A stretch of 64,000 nucleotides of DNA from Conus ventricosus (Eukaryota; Mollusca; Gastropoda; Neogastropoda; Conidae), in contig CM031609.1 of assembly GCA_018398815.1 (NCBI GenBank), positions 31,968,799-32,032,798 of the forward strand. The letters run 5' to 3'. The stretch's first letter is position 1; each line of letters starts with the position of its first letter. The notes beneath the pieces were generated by a model that saw only the letters and a program-made list of their open reading frames with translations, had not been told where the DNA came from and ran no database searches. This document shows positions 11,261 through 22,652 of this stretch, piece after piece. The translations under genes were made by a program, and so were the position numbers.

Positions 11261-13948
11261 GTGAGGGACCCCCGTCTGCAGGCTGAGCAGTCGTTGACAT
11301 GCTGTTTTTATGTCATATAATGCTGTGAGTTTGAAGGTTCAAGTCCCTTAGCCTAATCTTGTTAGAGACAGTGAGCCGTCAGAGGTTTACTGTGTCATGG
11401 GTAGGGTGTGATGAAAGGTAGAGCCCATCCTTCTCCTTCGACAGCTTTTGATTTTCCATGAACTGAATCAGGTATGTGTGTATGTACTTCTAGGTGGACA
11501 CGGCGTTTTTTAGCGAAGAAATCTGACCCCCAATAATAAAAAATAATAATATAATATATATATAATATATTAATATATATATTATATATATATATATAAA
11601 TATAATATATATATAATAGTTAAAACAAGTTAAAAGAGGAATCTTAAAACTATCTACAAATTTGTTTCAAGCGTGTTGCGCTGTCATCAGGATGGTTTTT
11701 GGTTTGCCCACTGCCGATGTTATATAGCGTGTGGGCTCCCGTTTGCGGTTGTTTGCACGTGCGGGTTGGCTGCACGTGTTTTTTTGGGGGCTTTCAGGTT
11801 TTTGTTTTGGTGTGTTTCACTAACAACGATTTCCATTTATGCCTGCAGTTGTTTACTATTTCTGTTTTGGTGTTTAAAGTTGCTAAGTGTGGTTTGCATA
11901 GTATTTTTCAGTTAAACATAGGTTGCACCTTTTTGAAACATTGCTGTATGGTGATGCTCTTTTTATGATACATAGGGATCACTGAAAACCGCTTCAAAAC
12001 CAGATATGCAAACCACAAACAGTCATTTAATAAAGAAAAATATAAAAACCAAACAGAACTGAGCAAATATATCTGGAAACTTAAAGACGTAAAAACAAGC
12101 TACAATATATCCTGGAAAATCATAAAAAGAGCATCACCATACAGCAATGTTTCAAAAAGGTGCAACCTATGTTTAACTGAAAAAAGGTTAATACTATGCA
12201 AACCACACTTAGCAACTTTAAACACCAAAACAAAAATAGTAAACAACTGCAGGCATAAATGGAAATCGTTGTTAGTGAACACACCCAAAACAAAAACCTG
12301 AAAGCCCCCAAAAAACACGTGCAGCCAACCCGCACGTGCAAACAACCGCAAACGGGAGCCCACACGCTATATAACATCGGCGGTGGGCAAACCAAAAACC
12401 ATCCTGATGACAGCGCAACACGCTTGAAACAAATTTGTAGATAGTTTTAAGATTCCTCTTGTAGCCGGGTGCTAACAGTGTATTATTTCTTTTGGTTACC
12501 TTTCGTGGATGAACATGTTTTGTTCGAGAGTTATCTTCCCCTTACCCCCCTTGGTCGAATCTCTTTTTTTTATTGTGTAAATTCTTAAAATCATGAATAC
12601 CTCAGAACCTACATAGTTGTATGTACGTTGCTAAAGTCACAAAAATTAATGTATTTGATTCATTACAACCGTACTGGGTTGAGAAGCCCATATTTTCTCT
12701 AAACTGGTATTTCGCACGAGCAATCTTGGCGCCATTTTCAATTGTCTGTCGAATGAATATTGAATAATTCTTGATTTTACAAAAAGTAAGAGGAAAACCG
12801 AAGAATCTGAAGATGCATGTTAAAAGTAAAGTCCATAAGCTTTCATTTCGTATATCGCATGCCTATGATCTTTTCTGTACAAGCTTGCGACTATACGAAA
12901 TGACTGACAGCGCCGGTCCCTTTAGCGAGTCGCCTTCTTTGTTTACTGTCGGAGTTTTGATCCAAATTATCATTCTACGAAATTCGGACTTCCCGATCGA
13001 AATCTTGCTAATGACTCCATTTTTGTTATGAATACAACTGAAAATGTGTAGAATTTATTATTAACAGACCGTTTCAACAGAGTATTTTTCAGTTGAAAAT
13101 TGTGTCAGAAGTGGGTGCCGACGGCCCAGCGAGGTGAAAAGTCAGCTGTGTTTTCTATCAAACTTTGAACGCAAAGTTCTCCACTTAGACACTGTCTCGG
13201 AAAATGAAGTTTATATGTATAAAAAGAGCGAGATGCCAGCTTTTTATTCATTACAAAATTATTTCACGCTGTTTAGTATCTTTCATCGAAATAAAGGAAA
13301 ATATGACGTAAGCTTGTTAAAATTGGCTTCACTCTGGGACATTAATCAGCAATGATTTAGTACAGGAACAAAATTGTCAAATGTGACTTACTGCATTTTA
13401 TTCCTTGTGTTCTGAGGTTTTCATCGATAGTAAATATGTGTTGATAGTTTGAACGGACAGCGAGCCAGACAACACGGAAGCCGCGAGAGAAAACACAAAT
13501 TTCTGTTGGTTCCGGCCTCGCGAGGCCCGTTTCGTCTCTGACACCGTGGTGCTGGCTTTGCGGTCCGGTACATGCTTATAAAAGTAGAGCGTGGTGTGAG
13601 AATGAGGAGAGTGTTCCCCTAGAGAGTTCCATGATGTGAGCGACTGGCGTGAGAGGCAGAGAGAGGGCGCGCTCAGTGCGCTGAGTGCTGAGAGCGAGAG
13701 AGTTCCCAGGCTGCGTTCCTGGTTTGAGCTCCTAGCCATGGGAGAGAAATAAAAGAAGAAAAACTTCACGTCGTTCACTGCGTCTTCTTGACTGGCTGTT
13801 GTCCCTTGGTTCCTGCACTTCTCACCATCTGCCTGTCTTCACCTGCACACCCCTTACCCCTCCAGACCATCACACTCTTTTAACTTGTTTTAACTAATGT
13901 TGCTCCCCAAGGGGTTGAGCACTTTAAAAAAAATTGTTTTAGGCATTT

Positions 13949-14022
<74 letters not shown>

Positions 14023-14119
14023 AGTCTAAAATAGGATTTTAAAAAAATCCTATTTTAGACTGGTATGTCGCTCCCTACGTGGTTGAGCACTGTTGGCGTT
14101 CTGAGTGGCTTTTTAACTC

Positions 14120-14190
<71 letters not shown>

Positions 14191-14526
14191 CAGACAGTTT
14201 AAAAACCACAACAGACAAGATAAAAAGATTTCCAAAATTTTCGGCTTTAATGCCTTCCTCAGTGGTGAATTGACTGGCCGGCGAGTCACACAACATTTGT
14301 ACATAAAAAGAGCGTGAATAAAATTCACTGTCTTAAAACAAGAAACTAAAAAGGAAAAGGTTTGCACGTACAAGGCAATTTTTTCAAATGGAAGGGGAGC
14401 AAAGGGACGTTAAGGTAAGAGGAAGAGGGGCTGAGTAAGTGTGTGTAAAAGCGTGCGCGCGTCACGCACGTGTGGGAGTGTGTGCGTATATGAGAGTGTG
14501 TTAGTGTGAGTGAGTGTGAGTGAGTT

Positions 14527-14586
<60 letters not shown>

Positions 14587-14591
14587 TGTGT

Positions 14592-14622
<31 letters not shown>

Positions 14623-17600
14623 GTTAAAAAGGGGGGGGGGGAAATTTCGGTAGAGGGAGGCAAAAGGAGTCAAGCGGCGTAGAACATGAACAGTTATTGT
14701 TGTGAGTTGAGTCCGAAAGGATGGAGAGTTTTCAATTTGCTTATCCAGAATTTTTCCCTACAAATTCTGTGCGTGTGGCTGTCTGAAAAAACTTTTTCTA
14801 TCACCATGCATTTCATGTTAGCTAGGGTGTGGTTGGGCAGGTTGAAATGTTGCGTCACTAGAGTCCCGATGTTGTTCTTGATGTGAGATCTATGCAGATA
14901 GAAACGTTTTCTGAGTGAATTTTTTGTTTCACCAATGTATTGAGAATTCTGACAGAGTTCGCAGAACAAGAGATAAATGATGTTATTGGTTTGACAGTCA
15001 ATATGGTGTCTTACAGTAAATGTTTCTTGGTCTGGTGGCTAATGAAATTGGTGGATTCCAAGGCGTGCTCTCTGCAAATAATACATTTGTTGGAACATTT
15101 GAAAAAACCATTAGGGTCTTTAGGATTAAATTTGATAGGGAGGGCTGAGGGCATAAGCAAGTCTTTGAGAGAACGGCTGTTTCTTTCTCCTAAGATTGGT
15201 GGGTGAGGTATGGCCTGTTTAAGTTTGTCACTGGTGAAAACTGTCTGATATAATTCTTTAAACCAATGACGGAGAGGGGGTTGCTAGGGTTATGAGTGAC
15301 AATAACGGGTGTTCTAGGGTTGGACAGCTTAGGTTTGTAAATATATATCAGGCCATAATCATTTGGTCATAAGGATGCTTTGAGTTTGGGGTGGGGGAGT
15401 CCAAAGGTATGAATGTCAATAGTGGTGCTAATGTGTCTTGAGTCATGCTACTGTGCCTGAAGAAGAACCAGGAGTTCGAAATGCATTGTGTCTGGTCCTG
15501 TGCTTTGTTTGTCTATGCCCTTGTCGGTAACTAACCCCTCTCTTTCTAAATTTTTCTTCATTTTCTGCCCTCAGTCACTCCATTTTGAAACTTTTTGTAA
15601 TTGGGAAATGCTTGGCGTAGCCAGTCTCCACACAAGTAATGATGAATGTGACTCCACACAAGTAATGATGAATGTGACTCCACACAAGTAGTGATGAATG
15701 TGACTCCACACAAGTAGTGATGAATGTGACTCCACACAAGTAATGATGAATGTGACTCCACACAAGTAATGATGAATGTGACTCCACACAAGTAGTGATG
15801 AATGTGACTCCACACAAGTAGTGATGAATGTGACTCCACACAAGTAGTGATGAATGTGACTCCACACAAGTAGTGATGAATGTGACTCCACACAAGTAGT
15901 GATGAATGTGACTCCACACAAGTAGTGATGAATGTGACTCCACACAAGTAGTGATGAATGTGACTCCACACAAGTAGTGATGAATGTGACTCCACACAAG
16001 TAATGATGAATGTGACTCCACACAAGTAATGATGAATGTGACTCCACACAAGTAGTGATGAATGTGACTCCACACAAGTAATGATGAATGTGACTCCACA
16101 CAAGTAGTGATGAATGTGACACCACACAAGTAATGATGAATGTGACTCCACACAAGTAATGATGAATGTGACTCCACACAAGTAGTGATGAATGTGACTA
16201 CACACAAGTAATGATGAATGTGACTCCACACAAGTAGTGATGAATGTGACTCCACACAAGTAGTGATGAATGTGACTCCACACAAGTAATGATGAATGTG
16301 ACTCCAAATTAAGCAATCATTAGATTGATGTCAAGGAATGGAAATCTCCAAGTTGACTATGTAATGTTATTTGAATGAAATTTAGATAAGGTACAGGCTG
16401 TGTGATCTTTATAAAACAATTCTGATGAGCTTAGCAGTGCAGGGAAATAAGAACAGGTGAGCAATCATAAAGTAATAGAAATAACATTACTGGAAAAATG
16501 ACATTTCTGTATGTCATCTTTTGGGTGTAATTAAAATTTCCATAGCTGTGTAGTAAGTATGAAATAAAAATGACTAACTCTGATATTATTTTGAAAAATG
16601 TAAAAGAAATCTAGGTATGCAGTATTTGTTGAGCATGATTAAAATGATGTGATCTTTATGAAATAGTGAAAATGAATGGAGCTAAAGCAGTCTTGCCTAA
16701 ATAATGTACATGACCCTTGTCAACTTTTTATAAAAGAATTAAAAGTGCAACACTTTTTGCTCTGAATTAAGAGACCCTAACTAAGCGATTTATATACAAT
16801 GATAATATCACCATAATATCTGTGCAGTCTTCATGAAACCATGGCTGTGCAGTCTTTGTAAAATAATGAAAATTATTCCAGGGATGTAATCTCAGTAAGC
16901 TGTCAAATACTTAAATTGCCTGCATGGAGCTGCCAAGTGCTGTAATGTCGGCGTAGCATGCTACAATTTCTCAACAATTTTACTCTGTAACACTTTGTGA
17001 CAGAATGCTGCGCCAAAACCAAAATTTTTTTCAAAATTGAAAAGGGACTTCATAGCGGTTTAAAAGGAACCCGATCTTCAGGCTGTAGACTTATTCTGTC
17101 AAAAATGGTCAAGTTCCTTGAGTAGAGGAAGAAAAATTGGAAGAACAATCACTAAAGACAGTCATGATTTTGCCACTTCTTTTTTTTTTAATTGATTTTG
17201 TTATCGGCCATTTTGAGTTTTTTTAGATGAAGTTGAAAGCACGCAATAACTATTGAGATTTCTGTCGTCTGACCAATATGTTGAGTATGAAGGAGAGTTC
17301 CCCTGCGAGTGCTGTTGCTGAAATTACTTACAAGTACCGTGTGTAAATGTGGAATGTTACACTTAAAAAGTCAGAATGCTGCACTTTGTGCTTTTGAGGC
17401 CTTGGCAGCTCTGCCTGCAGTTTTTGAGCTTATCAAGAAGATTAAAACTGATCGCAGCTATGCAGTCCGTATGAATATTAAAAATTTGCCTTTGCTGTGC
17501 CTGGTGAATGTTTGCTCTCATCAAGGGTTATTTTAGGTATCCATGTACAATAAAACATAAAAATAGTTCAATCCCATATCAGCAGCTGGCAAATCGATGT

Positions 17601-20541
17601 ACTTGCTCGCTGTCATAAAAGCTTCAGGTCTTCTTGTGTGGTAGCATGGCTTTAAGTTGATAGGGGAAAAAAAAATGCTTTCGTCCTGCGTGTAGTTTTA
17701 TTCTAATCTTTTTGTAAAGTCTGGTGGTGTCCCCTTGTGTGTAGTTTTATTTCAATCTTCCTTCATGCTCTGCACTTTTTGCATAATGATGCTGGTGTCG
17801 ACCAGGCTTGAACTTTGGTCAGGATATGCGAGCAACACTCGCAGAGATGCGCCCATTAAGTGGATGTGTGGTTCCAGTCCTGTGGTATGAGGCCATAGTG
17901 CATTGTGTTGGGAGTTGGCCAGGGCCACAAAGTTATGACAAACAAATGGTTCTTCAGGACCTTGGAACCCAACCTCATTGGTGGAAAGCCTGCTATGCCA
18001 CCACCAAGGTGACAGACATTCATGATTTTGTTTTGTGGGAATGCAGTTTATCAAGTGGATAAACAGAAAACATTTAACTTTTTCTTTTATGTTGTTCGGT
18101 TTGTGGTAAGTGAAAATGCACATAGACCAGAGCTTAGACAGATTATGTTAGAATAGATGGATTATGTGCACGTATGCAAATATATGCACATATGTTAAAT
18201 GACCACATGCAGGTGTTCCCCGTACGATACACATTCTTCTGATTACGTCACGGGATTCATCACGATGATCTTGTGGCTCTTTGACTTTTTTAATATTTTT
18301 TTTTATTCTAGTTGAATACACCTTTTTAACAGAGTTCCTTTTGTGCTTATCCGTGTGTGTGTTTGTGCCACTCTTCTGCGTTTGTTGTGGAAAGGTACTT
18401 CCATTTTTTTTCCGATCACCTGGGAATGGTGGGTAGCTCATTTGGTATGAATTTTGTCTCCACTTCTTGAAAATTCTGTGCAAGTATTATGTATATGAAT
18501 TTCTTTTTTGAAAAAAAAAAAAAATATTCTCCTTTTACTGTTGCTTAATTTTGAGGAGCTGGTATCAGATAGTAAGAGCGTTTGGCTGCAGCACTGACGG
18601 TCATAAGATCGAACCACTCGTGAGGTCAGGTTTTTACAGCTTGAAAACCCTCCTTGTCCACCCATTGTAGATGGGTACCTGATTTGGTTTGGGGAAGGTT
18701 TGGATAGTGGAAGGAGTTCTAGGGGTAGGCGTTGCTTTTCATGATGCCATGCCCTAGACACAGTGAATCCCTGAGTAATTGTCTGCTGTCCCTTTAGACT
18801 TACAGGCTTTGGGACTTTTAATCTATGTAACCCTTTAGTGTATGTGTGTGTGTGTTTGTCACCTTTGTCGCCCATACGTTTATCTTTGGCTCACAAAGTT
18901 TTTGATTTCATCCATTTTTCTCTTTTTATAGTCCACAATGTACTTATTTTTCTGTCGTTGTTTGGATCCTAGGTTGTGACTTTTTTTTTGTTTTTGTTTT
19001 TTGTTGCTGCGCCACCTCAGAGGCAGTGCACTCATGCCGCTCATTCCGACACCCTGTCCACAGCCACAGCTCGGTCGGCCCCGCCGCAGCCCCGTCACCA
19101 GCAATCCACAGGGAGCAGTCAATGTCAAGTCCTCAAGAGGCAACCCACCGGAGGAGACACTGCACTGCTGCCGAGTCACTTCGGTGGTGTTCAGTGGCGC
19201 CTGTTCTGATCTAACATACGCAGGACACCACCTACTAAGCCCCCTACTGATGACAATAATTGCTTAGTCGCGGAGCCGGCGTGAGTGAGCTCTCCCTCCG
19301 GAGGGCGCCACCACGTCCGTCCAACGACAGCCCCCATGGACTCGCCGATACCGGTGACCCCGACGGAACCAAACCAAGGCCACAGACGTGGAGAGGATTT
19401 CGAAATTGAGGTCACCATGAGAGCAGGGCATGAAGGGCCACAGAATTTGAGACATTTTTTTTAATGCTGATCAATGAGAATGAGGATGATAAAGATGATG
19501 CTACGGATTTCCATTTCGGTCTGAGACTACATGACAGGGCTGTACTCTACGCTTCCTTTCATAATATATCCCGGCGTCAACCAGGCCCGAGAGATACAGG
19601 CACCTGCAGTGTTGGTCAGGAAATTTGAGCAACACTCTCCGAAACGCACCCATTAAGTGAATGAAACTCAACTGTGTGGTCCCAGTCTTCCCAACTGAGT
19701 CCGCAGCAAACTCAACTCTGGGTAGGAGCCGGTCGGGGCAGAAAAACCCACATGACTTCTGATGGGATTCGAACCCACGACCTCCCAGCCGGGAGTCCGC
19801 GACGCTAACCACTTCGCCACGGCGGCTGGTCTAGGTTGTGACTTAATCTCTGGACTGGACTTCACGTAGCTGTTCATTACGCAGAGTTTTTGCCTGACAG
19901 GCCTTTTGATGTATTTGTATGGCATTGATTTTTTAGTGTTCTGTTTGCCTTCAAGCCTTTTTGATGTGTTTGTACAGCATTGATTTTTTTTTTTTTTTTT
20001 TTTTGCCTGGAACTTAGGCCTTTTGATGTAATTAGTATAGCACTGGAATATTCACTTTTTTAACTCCTTTTTTTTATGAATTGAGTGTGAAAACTAAGTG
20101 GACTAGCTAGCACCTGCAGCACAGTCTAGTGTCATGCACCGTAAGGATATCGGTGAGTAATTGCTGTGTTTTGAACAGCTGCATGTATTATTCATGATGT
20201 GTGTGTATGTGTATGGCTTTTGTTCGTCATTTTTGGTTTAGGGTTCTTTTTGTAGTGAGAGGAGCGAAAATTGGTTCATATACTGTTGTGATAGCCCTCA
20301 TGCGCAGTGCAGTTAGTTTCGGTGATGCATAAATGAAATTGAAACGGGGGCTTTCCTGCGGAATATTCTGTCTGTTGTGTTCCCTGTGAATATGGGTCAC
20401 TGGCCGGTTTGATGTGCCCTGGCAGGGGCACCTGGGGCTTTGTCACTACAAATTTGATCCCTCCCTTCTAGAAATTCTATGCATGTATATTTTCAATGTC
20501 ACTGTCTTTGACTCTGCTTTTTTTTCCATTCTGTACTGTTG

Positions 20542-20618
<77 letters not shown>

Positions 20619-20656
20619 CGTGCGCGTGCGTGTGTGCGCGCGAGCGTAGGAGCGTG

Positions 20657-20692
<36 letters not shown>

Positions 20693-22609
20693 CTTTCCTT
20701 CGTGGCCATTTCGCTATCCTCTTACCAGAAAGACTTTCCACTTTGTCTCATTTTACAATTTATTTGTCCATTTTACAATGTCTGTTTTCCATTTAGCTAA
20801 AAAAATTGTTTTAATGTTTTTTTGTTTTAACTGGAGGTCAGAATTGAAAGGGGAAGAAGGGGAAGGCCAGATGTGCACAGCTTATCAGTAGATTAGTTAT
20901 CATGGTATCAGTATATTAGTTATCATGGTATCGTTGTTGTTGTTGTTGTCCCCTGGCTAAAAGACTCCAGGGATCATCCAAACAGCCAAAGTACTTGAAC
21001 ACCATGGTACAAATGCATCAGCTGGGATGAGAATATTACGTGTGTTACCGTTTTTGATTACTCCACCACGTGGGCAGTCACACTCCGACTTCGGGGGATT
21101 TTGGAAACTGATAATGTTATGCTAGGAGCTTGTCACAACTAAAGACAATCCCCGTGTAACTATGCAGAGCATAACAACATTTTGATGTTACCTTGGTGTT
21201 CTAGCCTATGTCAGTTGGCCTGACACAGCCTTAAGCCAAGGCGGTACCATGGTATCCATATATTAGTTATCATGGTATCAATATGCTCTGTGTGTGTGTG
21301 TATGTGTGTGTTCATGTTAACATTCAATGTATATTGTTGGTAAATAAGTGTTTGTATTATTGTTGCTTAATGTAAAAGAGGACTTTTCTCCCTCATGTGA
21401 CAGCCCTGAAAAAGCTCCCGAAGTACAGTTGAACTATAATGATACAGCTAAGCAAGATTTAAAGACCATCTGGTGAGAAAACCTATGGGTCAGTTTCAGA
21501 TACAGAGATCGGTGGTAACTTTTGAATGATATCACCCATTAACAAAGTATGACGTGGGATCTAACTTCTCAGGCAATAATGTGAATGAGGTTTTTTTTTT
21601 TTGTTTCTTTGTGGAGTTTGTGAAGAATCCAGGGTGACCAAATAACGCTGATGTATAGCAGTCATGAAGAAATGGGAAAACAAGAAACTGCATCTGTCTG
21701 TCTGCGTGGGTCTGCATTAAAAACTGTACTTCGAACTTCAAAACATGTGCCTTCTTTCTTCCTCAGGAACGCTGCACACAATTTGCCCAGATTTAGAGAT
21801 CTATGACTGGATTACTGAAAACTTTTGCAGGCATGTATTGGGCTGTAGATAGAGGAGCTAGATATATGTCATGGGTTGTGCACCTCGGGACATCATGTCC
21901 CACAGAGATGGGTCATTCTCACTCAAAATTCCTTCCAGAATTTATGGCCAAGAACCAGGGGTTGGCAGTGTGTCTGATATTGTCTGACATTGTGACCGGA
22001 GGAGGAGAAGAGGACGAGCACTTCCGTGAAACAGATTCCTGCCTCCTCTTCTTTTGAATTCGGCACCAGTATGACATGCTACAGTAAATGACGCCAAATG
22101 GGGAGTTTTTCTCTGAATGCCAGTTTGGTGAGCATACCTACTGCATGAAACTCTCCAGCCTGTCTAGCCACCCCCACTGTGGTTCTCATGGGTCGTTATG
22201 TAGCCATTGGAATCATAGGATTAGATGCCAATTCAGAATTTGAGGGAATAGCACTGACTAACCAGCAGACAGGCGATTTACAGGATGTGACTTGGCACTT
22301 TGTTAGCCATGACATTTCGGGTCACTAAAGGCAAGCGAACCATTTGGTCAGGGCCTGCACCAGTTTGACATGGTAAGTATGCAAGCCCAGCAGGAAACAG
22401 TGAAAATCTCACGATTTGGGGGTAGGGGTGGTGTATGCCTATATTAAAGTGATCTGCATTGTCTTGTGATTGATCTGGATGTTTTAAGAAAAGAAACCCT
22501 TTTTTTCTGTCACAGATGGTTGTGTGGAACCTGCAGCCAAACGACCAAGAACTGATTCAGATTTAGAGCTGAACACAGAACAGTCGCTCAAGGTAATAGC
22601 TTAATGTAA

Positions 22610-22652
<43 letters not shown>

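Larger units (their letters stand above)
11619..12459 (+). mobile_element. Palindromic Penelope-like element (two inverted partial copies)
   Basis: Left arm 11619-11969 and right arm 12120-12459 are near-identical inverted copies. The unit to the right of the centre, on +, encodes the C-terminal GIY-YIG endonuclease region of a Penelope-like element. It reads [18 protein letters not shown], then [11 protein letters not shown], then [13 protein letters not shown], then [11 protein letters not shown] (about 11970-12285, with small frame breaks). The left copy is truncated just inside this domain and points the other way. Head-to-head truncated copies are common in Penelope-like elements. The end of the right arm continues at 13879 after an inserted solo LTR. 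A third copy is at 63.2-64.0 kb. Confidence 0.85.
12460..13874 (+). mobile_element. Solo LTR of an LTR retrotransposon, inserted in the PLE arm
   Basis: The 1415-bp sequence begins TGTAGCCGGG and ends CATCACA (TG...CA termini). It is flanked by a perfect 4-bp duplication CTCT (12456-12459 and 13875-13878). Removing it and one CTCT joins GATTCCTCT to TTTAACTTGTTTTAACT, which is the exact inverse of the left PLE arm, so the borders are well supported. A TATA box (TATAAAAG, 13578-13585) and an AATAAA signal (13749-13754) fit an LTR promoter and polyadenylation site. No internal region or second LTR is present, consistent with recombination to a solo LTR. The 4-bp duplication suggests Gypsy type. 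ORFs inside are short and unrecognised. Confidence 0.8.
14190..15450 (-). mobile_element. Second Penelope-like element, 5'-truncated, minus strand
   Basis: The minus strand reads, in order: [16 protein letters not shown] and [13 protein letters not shown] (about 15330-15240), [21 protein letters not shown] (about 15200-15140), a [14 protein letters not shown] block with a Cys motif, and then the GIY-YIG endonuclease at 14694-14969. This is the region after the RT in Penelope-like elements. The RT itself is absent, so the copy is 5'-truncated. It is a different family from the palindrome at 11.6-12.5 kb. The 3' noncoding part (14190-14690) contains (GT)n and poly-G tracts and a hammerhead-like core. 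Confidence 0.8.

Noticed and set aside
15627..16306. CRISPR-like array or a 252-residue repeat protein
   Set aside because: Units are contiguous 26-bp repeats with no unique spacers, no cas genes are present in this animal DNA, and all three frames are open only because of the period.
19764..19830. Stand-alone tRNA gene
   Set aside because: The A and B boxes are continuous with a SINE body and lie inside a single 14-bp target duplication.
20446..20891. Cys-Val and Thr-His repeat proteins
   Set aside because: These are translations of a (GT)n microsatellite on either strand.
21803..22057. BANP 5' coding exon in the 84-codon frame
   Set aside because: The sequence has no similarity to the BANP N terminus, ends in a stop, and lacks a donor in the required phase.
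22056..22069. cDNA-library adaptor contamination (GAATTCGGCACCAG)
   Set aside because: It resembles a commonly used EcoRI adaptor but differs by one base, and the DNA on both sides looks genomic. One occurrence can be chance.
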